Shown: positions 14,844 to 21,192 of the stretch, one piece after another | How positions within the stretch are numbered: position 1 is the stretch's first letter | Layout of the letters: each line of letters opens with the position of its first letter | Origin: an uncultured bacterium | Lineage (GTDB): Bacteria > Cyanobacteriota > Vampirovibrionia > Gastranaerophilales > Gastranaerophilaceae | DNA length: 23,719 bases | NCBI GenBank assembly: GCA_902464375.1 | Contig: CABQIM010000018.1 | Span: 1 to 23,719, forward strand | Direction of reading: 5' to 3' | Made by a program: the position numbers and the translations under genes | Notes under the pieces: model-generated | Databases searched by the model: none | What the model was told of the DNA's origin: nothing | The model's input: the letters and a program-made list of their open reading frames with translations, nothing else

Positions 14844-15287
14844 CTAGCTAACCTTAAATCTTGCGGATGTCATATCATCAATCTCTTTCATTTCGTTATG
14901 AAGGAATTCTTGATAATACTCTTTTTCCTGTTTTTCTTTCAATCGTTTCAGAACTTCAACCTTTTGGTGCGCATCTTTTACTTCCTTCTGCTTATGTTCA
15001 AGAATTCTTTTAGTGTTATCAATAATTCTTTCTTGATTCTTGGCATCTGTAATCAGTTTTATACCAAATGTCCTATATTCTTCCAACTGAAAAATATCGA
15101 GATTTTCAGCCATTGCAAGAGCCTCTTGCGCCTGATTGTTTTGTTCTTGATGTTTGAAGATATTTTGAAGTTTTTCCTGCTGTTGATTCAAAGCTTCTGC
15201 GACTCTTGCCATCTCTCTACGGCGGTCTTCAAGCTCTTTTTCTCGCATGTCAAGCACGACTTGCAATCGAAACTTGAATTTCTTCAA
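14844..15287 (-). CDS. fliJ: Flagellar export chaperone FliJ (TTG start)
   Basis: FliJ is the coiled-coil stalk of the flagellar export ATPase complex. It links FliI to the FlhA gate and cycles chaperones. The 147-residue product is almost wholly helical and charged. Its opening KKFKFRLQVVLDMREKELED and closing MKEIDDMTSARFK match Gram-positive-type FliJ proteins. The start codon is TTG (15287-15285) with GAGGT eight bases upstream. No ATG occurs in frame before an upstream stop. The frame is open for 24 codons upstream of the TTG without another usual start codon. It is the first gene of the fliJ-fliK-flgD-flgE block. FliI, FliH, FliG and FliF, which normally lie upstream, are absent from this position. 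Confidence 0.85.
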   Translation of the reverse strand: MKKFKFRLQVVLDMREKELEDRRREMARVAEALNQQQEKLQNIFKHQEQNNQAQEALAMAENLDIFQLEEYRTFGIKLITDAKNQERIIDNTKRILEHKQKEVKDAHQKVEVLKRLKEKQEKEYYQEFLHNEMKEIDDMTSARFKVS

Positions 15288-15393
15288 CTTACTTACCTCT
15301 TTAACATCATTTTTTGAGAATTCAAAATCCTCTACCCATAGTCTTTCGAAAAGAAGTTTTTATTAAATTACTTCCTCCCTTTAATACTTTACA

Positions 15394-15407
15394 GCATGCC
15401 GGCATGC
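15394..15407. promoter_or_regulatory. 14-bp GC-rich palindrome upstream of fliJ
   Basis: GCATGCCGGCATGC is a perfect palindrome about 107 bases before the fliJ start. It could be an operator or part of an old repeat. I find no convincing sigma-70, sigma-28 or sigma-54 promoter beside it. The gap from 15288 to 15608 otherwise holds the repeat copy at 15541-15571 and no gene that I can support. Confidence 0.35.
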
Positions 15408-15540
15408 GCGCCATCGTTCATATGATGTAGTTTTGAAAATGAGAAATTTGGTAGTTAAAAAGCAACTATGGAGCATTACCTCACTTTATAGGGGGAGTTT
15501 TATACTTCACTTTCAAATTTGTAATTTATACTACAAGCTT

Positions 15541-15571
15541 GGTGCGTTCCCTCTCCACGGGGGAGGGTTAG
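15541..15571. repeat. Dispersed GC-rich palindromic repeat, copy B
   Basis: GCGTTCCCTCTCC, AC, GGGGGAGGG, then TTAGG: about 27 of 31 bases match the minus strand of 9786-9816. The hairpin stem is conserved and the two-base tip differs (AC against GT). It lies about 40 bases beyond the stop codon of the aldolase-type gene. Confidence 0.75.
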
Positions 15572-15608
15572 GCCATAATTATTATTTAAAAATTAACTTC
15601 ATAGAATT

Positions 15609-16463
15609 CTACCACTCACTCTGCGTATTCGGATGCAAGCCTTTTATACCCTTAAGCCCCATTTGAGGAGTATAGCCCCATTTATAATCTTTATACAGAG
15701 GTGCAATGTATTTTTTTATACCATCCCAAACAAATTCTGATTTATAATTAAAACCACTGCGGTTTAAATACTCAACAAGAAGTTCTGTTTGTGTATTTCC
15801 TGCTCCACGACCAATCCCACACAAGGAAGAATCTATAATTATATTTCTTGCTGATAATTTTTCTATAAATCGCATAGAAAGAGCCAAAGATAGCTGCATA
15901 TTATTGTGAGAATGAAAACCGATTTCAATATTCTTATCCACAATTTCATCATAAATACCAATGATTTTATCCAAATCATCAGGAAACATTGAGCCGAAAG
16001 AATCTACTATATAAACAGAATCCACACCCAAAAAATTTGCACGCTTACACAATGTTTCAACTTCTTTTTGAGAATAAGCAATCGTGTTTGATGCCTGTAA
16101 AAAGACCTTATATCCTTTATTCTTAACTTCCTCTGCAACGAAAGAAATTCTATCCAAATCTTCTTTATAAAAAGCAATTCTTATTATATCAACATTACTT
16201 TTTGGCTTAAGTTTATCAACATCATATCTTCCATAATCAAACATCAAAGCAAGATTTTTACCCTGATAAACTAAATCTTGAGGTTGGTTATAAAAAACAC
16301 TGCCATCTTTTTTCTCAAAATCTTTCAACCATCCGCACTCAATAATATCAATACCGGCTGACGTCAAATCAGAAATAATACCGGCAATACTTCCTTCTCC
16401 AAACATTGAATCAAGAACATATGCACCATCTCTAAGAGTACAGTCTAAAACCTTAATTCCCAT
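15609..16463 (-). CDS. Aldolase-type DRE-TIM metalloenzyme, apparently C-terminally truncated
   Basis: The protein belongs to the HMGL-like / 4-hydroxy-2-oxovalerate aldolase superfamily. The metal-binding DRE-type motif LDCTLRDGAY is at residues 6-15. It is followed by a TIM barrel with IIECGWLKDF, IIRIAFYKED, YIVDSFGSMFPDDL, the metal-ligand motif IGFHSHNNMQLSLA and IDSSLCGIGRGAGNTQTELL. These residues are intact, so the barrel could be active. The exact substrate is not clear; relatives work in polysaccharide or amino-acid side pathways. The C-terminus stops abruptly at GIKGLHPNTQSEW. Relatives, as I recall, have HPNYA at this position and continue, and the bases here would read HPNYAE in another frame. 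A repeat copy lies just downstream. The start has AGAGG upstream and a good promoter at 16483-16511. Confidence 0.8.
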   Translation of the reverse strand: MGIKVLDCTLRDGAYVLDSMFGEGSIAGIISDLTSAGIDIIECGWLKDFEKKDGSVFYNQPQDLVYQGKNLALMFDYGRYDVDKLKPKSNVDIIRIAFYKEDLDRISFVAEEVKNKGYKVFLQASNTIAYSQKEVETLCKRANFLGVDSVYIVDSFGSMFPDDLDKIIGIYDEIVDKNIEIGFHSHNNMQLSLALSMRFIEKLSARNIIIDSSLCGIGRGAGNTQTELLVEYLNRSGFNYKSEFVWDGIKKYIAPLYKDYKWGYTPQMGLKGIKGLHPNTQSEW

Positions 16464-16482
16464 TTACACAACCTCTTCACAT

Positions 16483-16511
16483 ATCGTAACAAAAAATGTG
16501 AAATTAAGCAA
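16483..16511 (-). promoter_or_regulatory. Promoter of the aldolase-type gene
   Basis: On the minus strand, TTGCTT (16511-16506) and TACGAT (16488-16483) are 17 bases apart. TGT immediately before the -10 gives an extended element. It lies 20 bases before the ATG. Confidence 0.5.
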
Positions 16512-16570
16512 TTTTTCTTTTATTATAGACTTTATATTAATATAGGTGTGTAATAAAAGGTAATCAGGTT

Positions 16571-17713
16571 ATGACAAATCCAATGATAAATCCAAATTAT
16601 TCAGGTGTTACAATTCAGATTGCAAATCCGGCTGTGTATGCTGATGGAGGCAGATGTTCCGCTGCAAATCCTTATCAAAGCAGGCAAGAAGGTATTAATC
16701 AGTACCCGATTCCCACACGAAATGATGTTTCGAATTTACAACAAAATCCTATTCCAGATCAATACGGACAATGTTATTTAGACTCTCCTCAAGGGATTGA
16801 CCCTCGCTATAATGCTGCGTATAACACAGGCTATGTTACTAATCCAAATAGAGAGCAAGGACAAATTCCGCAACAAATTGGCGCATATCCACCACAATAT
16901 TATTTGAACAATTATAACTATCAAAATACAAATCCAAACACGCAAGAAAATGCTGAAAAAATATTAGCAGAATTGCAAAAGCAGAATGAAATTCAAAATC
17001 AAGCTTCGCAAGGACAAGATAAGAATATAGGAAAACACAGTGATAATATAACTTCTCAAGATTCTGCAAGCCAAGATGGAATAACTCCACAGAACGCAAC
17101 AGAAGGTGCTATTCAAAACACAGGAGAAAACGCTACAAATTCAGCAAGCGCCGCTTCTGAAAAAAAACCTCCAAAACAATATGAACCGAATATTGAAGAA
17201 CCGCAAGATTTATCAAAATCCCAAGCTGTAATTGAAGATTTGGACGCGAGAGCTGCAGCAAAAGAAGCAGAAAAAAAGAACAGCAAGCCAAAAAGAGTTG
17301 TTGCTCTTACAGATGAATACATTAAATCATTAGAGAATTATTTGAACAATCCTAACGATGAAATTCGTTTAATGGCATCTAAAGAAATTTTAACGAGATT
17401 GGATGAAGACAAAGACCGTTACAATGATGCAGCATTGAATGCTTTATTAAACAAAATGCTTCAAGACCCGTCTAAGCTGATTAGAGTTGCAGCCTTAAGT
17501 GCGTTCGCTTCTCAACTTGCAAGCGGAAACGATTACACCGTCCAATTACTCCACAATATTCAACAAAATCCTAGTGCGGATAAGGAAGACGTACTTCAAG
17601 CAGCCGACATATTATTAAAAATGTCAGCCGGAACAGAAGTAAAAAATATTCCAAACCCTGCGGTCAAAGAAACTCCGCAAGAAGATGAACAGAATAAAGG
17701 ACCTCTACAATAA
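16571..17713 (+). CDS. N/Q/P-rich protein with C-terminal HEAT-type repeats
   Basis: I do not recognise a named family. Residues 1-195 are low-complexity, rich in Asn, Gln, Pro and Tyr (for example QQIGAYPPQYYLNNYNYQN), and likely disordered. Residues 215-240 are charged and helical (DLDARAAAKEAEKK). Residues 250-352 look like two to three HEAT-like helical pairs: SLENYLNNPNDEIRLMASKE, then LLNKMLQDPSKLIRVAALSAF, then VQLLHNIQQNPSADKEDVLQ. The repeated N/DP-x-x-x-I/L-R pattern is typical of HEAT units. The tail is acidic. There is no signal peptide or membrane helix. An AAAAGG lies 10 bases before the start. The stop overlaps the start of the next gene (TAATG), so the two are translationally coupled and probably work together. 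A scaffold role is a guess. Confidence 0.75.
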   Translation: MTNPMINPNYSGVTIQIANPAVYADGGRCSAANPYQSRQEGINQYPIPTRNDVSNLQQNPIPDQYGQCYLDSPQGIDPRYNAAYNTGYVTNPNREQGQIPQQIGAYPPQYYLNNYNYQNTNPNTQENAEKILAELQKQNEIQNQASQGQDKNIGKHSDNITSQDSASQDGITPQNATEGAIQNTGENATNSASAASEKKPPKQYEPNIEEPQDLSKSQAVIEDLDARAAAKEAEKKNSKPKRVVALTDEYIKSLENYLNNPNDEIRLMASKEILTRLDEDKDRYNDAALNALLNKMLQDPSKLIRVAALSAFASQLASGNDYTVQLLHNIQQNPSADKEDVLQAADILLKMSAGTEVKNIPNPAVKETPQEDEQNKGPLQ

Positions 17714-18153
17714 TGGGAATGATGGCAAACATAGTATGTAAAACTGTTGGTGTAGCCGGCATGAGCGCGGTACTATATGATGCGTATTCTCTTGGCAGCA
17801 AGAACTCTAAAAGAAATATGCAAAAAGTAAATGCCGATCATTTTGAAAAAGTTATAGCTGATACCAGAACTTTATCTTCTGAAAGTGCAGTATCCGGAGC
17901 TATGCAAAAAAAAGTTGCCGATTTTAGAATGAATAACCCTTTGATATCTATATTTGGTACGGTAAGCGGTTTTGTTAGCGGAGCATTGAATTCTCTTGGG
18001 GACAACATAATCCCCGCAGCTTGCGCTTCAATAGCACTTGCAGCAAAAGGTACACTCGCAAAAGTTGGCGCTTGGGGAACTGCCGGATACGGAATTTATA
18101 CAGTCTTAAAAGAAGGCTTTGGAGTTACTAAAAAATCTCCAATGGATGAATAA
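17713..18153 (+). CDS. Small Gly/Ala-rich membrane protein coupled to the HEAT protein
   Basis: I do not recognise this 146-residue protein. The first 30 residues are hydrophobic (VCKTVGVAGMSAVLYDAYSLG) and followed by a basic patch SKNSKRN. A polar helix comes next (about 37-75), then two hydrophobic, Gly/Ala/Ser-rich stretches: LISIFGTVSGFVSGALNSLG near 77 and IIPAACASIALAAKGTLAKVG near 100. The end is AWGTAGYGIYTVLKEGFGV plus a charged tail. Its ATG overlaps the preceding stop by one base (TAATG), which points to coupled translation and a shared role with the HEAT-repeat protein. It ends directly against the convergent gene at 18154, with no base between the stop codons and no visible terminator. 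Confidence 0.7.
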   Translation: MGMMANIVCKTVGVAGMSAVLYDAYSLGSKNSKRNMQKVNADHFEKVIADTRTLSSESAVSGAMQKKVADFRMNNPLISIFGTVSGFVSGALNSLGDNIIPAACASIALAAKGTLAKVGAWGTAGYGIYTVLKEGFGVTKKSPMDE

Positions 18154-18591
18154 TTAGCCTAACAATTTCTTTTCTTTTACGGTTTTTGTTTTTGAATAAT
18201 CGTCAATTTTGTCGTGCAAACTTTCATCATGATTATCAATTGCATCATTCACATCCGAAAGTAATTTTTTCTGAACTTCATTCTCTTTTGTGAAAACATC
18301 AAGTTCTCTTTCTTTTTTGTAAGAATTAATGCCGGATTTGTATAACAACCTTGGACAAATAAACATCATTGTTACAAGACCGGCACCTACGCCCCAAAAA
18401 CTTGCGTGTTTCCATGATGCAGTGTAGCTTCGGGCAATTACAGTTGTTAACGCTCCGGCTACTGCTGATATTCCACCAGCATTAAGAATTGCTAAACGCT
18501 TTTCTATTCTTCGATTAACAGGATTTGCAGAACTGTTTTTAGAACCCCTAAATGATGCCTTAGGGGTCAAGGCACTTACAGGTTGAATCAT
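18154..18591 (-). CDS. Small membrane protein with charged C-terminal tail, unrecognised
   Basis: I do not recognise this 145-residue protein. The N-terminus MIQPVSALTPKASFRGSKN is polar and basic. Two hydrophobic segments follow (ILNAGGISAVAGALTTVIA, about 36-54, and ASFWGVGAGLVTMMFICP, about 63-80). The last 60 residues are strongly charged and helical (KKERELDVFTKENEVQKKLL onwards). That pattern suggests a two-helix hairpin in the membrane with a cytoplasmic coil. I use the ATG at 18591; a GTG at 18603 is in frame and possible. No strong Shine-Dalgarno precedes either. It is convergent with, and abuts, the HEAT-linked pair. Confidence 0.65.
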   Translation of the reverse strand: MIQPVSALTPKASFRGSKNSSANPVNRRIEKRLAILNAGGISAVAGALTTVIARSYTASWKHASFWGVGAGLVTMMFICPRLLYKSGINSYKKERELDVFTKENEVQKKLLSDVNDAIDNHDESLHDKIDDYSKTKTVKEKKLLG

Positions 18592-18680
18592 TTTCTCACA
18601 CACACTTTCTTTAATATCTCTATTATTATTTTATACGTTTTTGTATACTTTTGATATAGTTCTTTAGGATTATTTATTTT

Positions 18681-20714
18681 CTACAATTTCAACCAAACTA
18701 CGCCGTATGGAGCGATTCTTAAGTGCATAGTTCTATTTTTTAGAGATACATTAACCTTGACATCATCACCGTTAACAAGGTTTTTGAAGTTATCGATTTT
18801 TTTACCTTCTGATTTCAAAACGACTTCCATTGGTATAGTAATTTCCGCAATCAATTTATCACCAGACAAATTATTAATAACCAAAACTTTTTCATCCTTA
18901 TAGCTTCTTATATAAGCAAAATTTGCAGGAGAAGCTGTTTTTACCAAAGTAAAATCGCCACGTGACATGCAAGGTAAGCTTTTTCTCAATTCAATCAAAT
19001 TCTTAACTTTTTTATAAACTTTGCTATTAAACTCGTAATAATCTTTAGAAGCACCATAGAATAACTTTGCAGGAACAGCGCCACGATGGATATCACGACT
19101 ATCAAAGTAGCTTAAAAGTTTAAATTTGCCCTTTTTCTGTCTTGCAATTCTTTCGGACTCACTTTTTTTTGCGTTCTCAAAATTATTCCTTACACCAACT
19201 TCATCGCCATAATAAACAATTGGAATCCCCGGCATAGACATTAATATAGAAAAAGCCATTTCTATTCTATCCGGATTATTATCCAAAAAGTTCGCCAATC
19301 TTCCGCTTACACCAAGTCCTTGCCTAAATTCCGCACCCTTTGGTGCCAAAGCATTGTAAATAATTTCTCTGGTTTGAGGGTCAATCATTTCAAGCGTTAA
19401 TTCGTCATGCACTCTCAAAAATACACCCCAAGCTGCTGTTGAAGGAATTTGCGGAGTTGATTTATATGCATTTACAAAATACTGTTTATCTCCAGTAACC
19501 AAAGATGCCCAAATTGCAGGCATGTAAGGGAAATGATAAGCTATCTGGAATTCATCAGTCCTCTTGATTACTTTTTCCTGATTATCTATTGTAGTTTTAA
19601 ACTTTCTTTCTTTACCGAAATACGGCAAAATATCATTCGGATACTGGCAAGCCTCTGCCTGTATAACCGTCCTTGGCGCTGTCATTTGAATATAATTACT
19701 CAACAGCTTAACAATAGCGTGTGTTTTAGGAAGATTTTCTGCAGTTGTTCCATCCTCTTTTGACAAATACGGAATCGCATCCATTCTAAAAATATCAATC
19801 CCAATATTTGTCCAATAATTAATTGTATCAAGCCAATAATAAAGGACTTCCGGATTTTCCCAATTTACATCCAACTGGAACGGATAGAATGTGTGGTAGA
19901 AATAGAAATTTTGTCCGTTAAGGGCAACTTTTCTATAATGGTTATCCGTTATTTCAGGAAAAATCAATCTACGTTTTGAGATTTTACCATTTTTTTCTTT
20001 ATACTCAATTATAGTACCGGCTTTTTCATCCACATATTTTGTATATTCAGGCATTTCATCTTTTACGACAAAATAATCTTTTTTAGAAACATCTCCCCTT
20101 AAGAATGCTTGAAACCACTCATGTTCATCCGAAACATGGTTAAGAACCAAGTCTGATTTTATCTTAAAACCATTTTCTTTTGCTTTTTTAACAAATTCCG
20201 CAAACTGAGTATTTCCACCCAAATCAGCGCGAATATTTCGCGGATTTTTCACATCAAAACCTGCATCAGACATAGGAGAATCCGCAAAAGGAAGCATATA
20301 TAATGTCGTTACGCCTAAATCTTTTAAATAATTAAACATTTCAGATGTATCTTTAAACGTATTAGGTTTTTCAGGAGTCACAACACCAAACTGGTCAACA
20401 TAAAACATATAAATAACTTCATCCTTGTACCAATCATCAGCACGTGAAGCATCTTCTTTCTTCAACTCTTCCGGTCGCTTTTCAAGTGAAGTTTTAGCTA
20501 TTTGCATAACCCTATCATAAATTTCTTTGGCATTTTTTTCACCATAAACTTGTACAATACTGTTATAAATTTCGGTTTCAATGCGCTTTGGAACAACAAC
20601 AGTTTCTTCTTGCGGTTGAGATACTACAACCGGCTTAGGCTCTGTTGCCAATGTCGTATTTGTTGATATTAATAATGCCGATAAAATTGCACCAGCTAAA
20701 ATTTTTTTACGCAT
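18681..20714 (-). CDS. Secreted GH13 enzyme resembling trehalose synthase
   Basis: A signal peptide, MRKKILAGAILSALLISTNT then TLA, predicts export. The 677-residue product has a GH13 barrel from about residue 95. Conserved regions are DLVLNHVSDEHEW (188-200), IDIFRMDAIPYL with nucleophile D312, IQAEACQYP with acid/base E354, and FLRVHDELTLEM with D437. The flanking text (NPRNIRADLGG, FQIAYHFPYMP, STAAWGVFLR, GRLANFLDNNPDRIEMA, GIPIVYYGDEVG) is close to trehalose synthase TreS, which interconverts maltose and trehalose. The usual Asn in region IV (RNHDE) is Val (V435). Residues 24-95 are an extra N-terminal part and 590-677 a beta domain. TreS is usually cytoplasmic, so it may be a related extracellular alpha-glucosidase or amylase. 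The start has GGGAG/TAGG upstream. Confidence 0.9.
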   Translation of the reverse strand: MRKKILAGAILSALLISTNTTLATEPKPVVVSQPQEETVVVPKRIETEIYNSIVQVYGEKNAKEIYDRVMQIAKTSLEKRPEELKKEDASRADDWYKDEVIYMFYVDQFGVVTPEKPNTFKDTSEMFNYLKDLGVTTLYMLPFADSPMSDAGFDVKNPRNIRADLGGNTQFAEFVKKAKENGFKIKSDLVLNHVSDEHEWFQAFLRGDVSKKDYFVVKDEMPEYTKYVDEKAGTIIEYKEKNGKISKRRLIFPEITDNHYRKVALNGQNFYFYHTFYPFQLDVNWENPEVLYYWLDTINYWTNIGIDIFRMDAIPYLSKEDGTTAENLPKTHAIVKLLSNYIQMTAPRTVIQAEACQYPNDILPYFGKERKFKTTIDNQEKVIKRTDEFQIAYHFPYMPAIWASLVTGDKQYFVNAYKSTPQIPSTAAWGVFLRVHDELTLEMIDPQTREIIYNALAPKGAEFRQGLGVSGRLANFLDNNPDRIEMAFSILMSMPGIPIVYYGDEVGVRNNFENAKKSESERIARQKKGKFKLLSYFDSRDIHRGAVPAKLFYGASKDYYEFNSKVYKKVKNLIELRKSLPCMSRGDFTLVKTASPANFAYIRSYKDEKVLVINNLSGDKLIAEITIPMEVVLKSEGKKIDNFKNLVNGDDVKVNVSLKNRTMHLRIAPYGVVWLKL

Positions 20715-20767
20715 AACCTACTCCCACTACTCCTATATATAGATTTTATCATCTATAAAATCAAAAT

Positions 20768-20788
20768 GCCATGCAAAATTTGCATGGC
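20768..20788 (-). terminator. Terminator of the NPF-motif gene
   Basis: GCCATGCAAAATTTGCATGGC is a 10-bp inverted repeat around one base. On the minus strand it is followed by ATTTTGATTTTATAG. It lies 36 bases after the stop of the 20824-21066 gene. Confidence 0.7.
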
Positions 20789-20823
20789 AATATTCTTGGG
20801 GTAAATTGGGTATATTTTTGAGT

Positions 20824-21066
20824 CTATACCTCTATAAATAATCGTCTGCCGACGATATTTGGCTGATTATTGTAATATCCTGCAAAATAACCACCGGCAA
20901 CAGGTTTATTTTGTCCATAATTCATAAACGGATTGCTGGAAACAAAAGGATTACCACTGCTTTGTGCAAACGGATTAGAATTATTTCTTGCCTGAGTTAT
21001 CGCACCAGTTTGACTCAACGGATTTGCGGTTAATGCTCTCGTGAAAAAATTTACAATTTCTGCCAT
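20824..21066 (-). CDS. 80-residue protein with three NPF motifs, unrecognised
   Basis: I do not recognise the family. The N-terminal MAEIVNFFTRALTANPL looks amphipathic. The middle is low-complexity with three Asn-Pro-Phe motifs in 17 residues (SNPFAQSSGNPFVSSNPFM) after an earlier NPL. The end is Gly/Tyr/Asn-rich (AGGYFAGYYNNQPN) and closes with VGRRLFIEV. There is no signal peptide and no clear membrane helix. An AAAGG Shine-Dalgarno supports the ATG, and a clear terminator follows, so it is probably a real single-gene transcript. In eukaryotes NPF binds EH domains; whether that matters here is unknown. Confidence 0.65.
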   Translation of the reverse strand: MAEIVNFFTRALTANPLSQTGAITQARNNSNPFAQSSGNPFVSSNPFMNYGQNKPVAGGYFAGYYNNQPNIVGRRLFIEV

Positions 21067-21192
21067 TTTGTTAAACCTTTCTTAGCTATGGTTTAATGAC
21101 TTTTTTTCTTAAGTCAATTATTTTATCGACACAAATTTAAAAAACTTTACATATTTTTATAAAACATCAACCGAATGTATTATTTTTTCAAT

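Noticed and set aside
15390..15415. Sigma-54 promoter before fliJ (TGGCGC...GGCATGC)
   Set aside because: The GG-N10-GC spacing is not met; ten bases after the first GG there is GG, not GC.
15433..15666. 77-codon plus-strand frame
   Set aside because: It runs through the palindromic repeat and antisense to the aldolase-type gene and has no ribosome site.
18545..18566. CCCCTAA/TTAGGGG hairpin
   Set aside because: It lies inside the coding sequence of the 18154-18591 gene, has no T-tract and is probably due to codon content.
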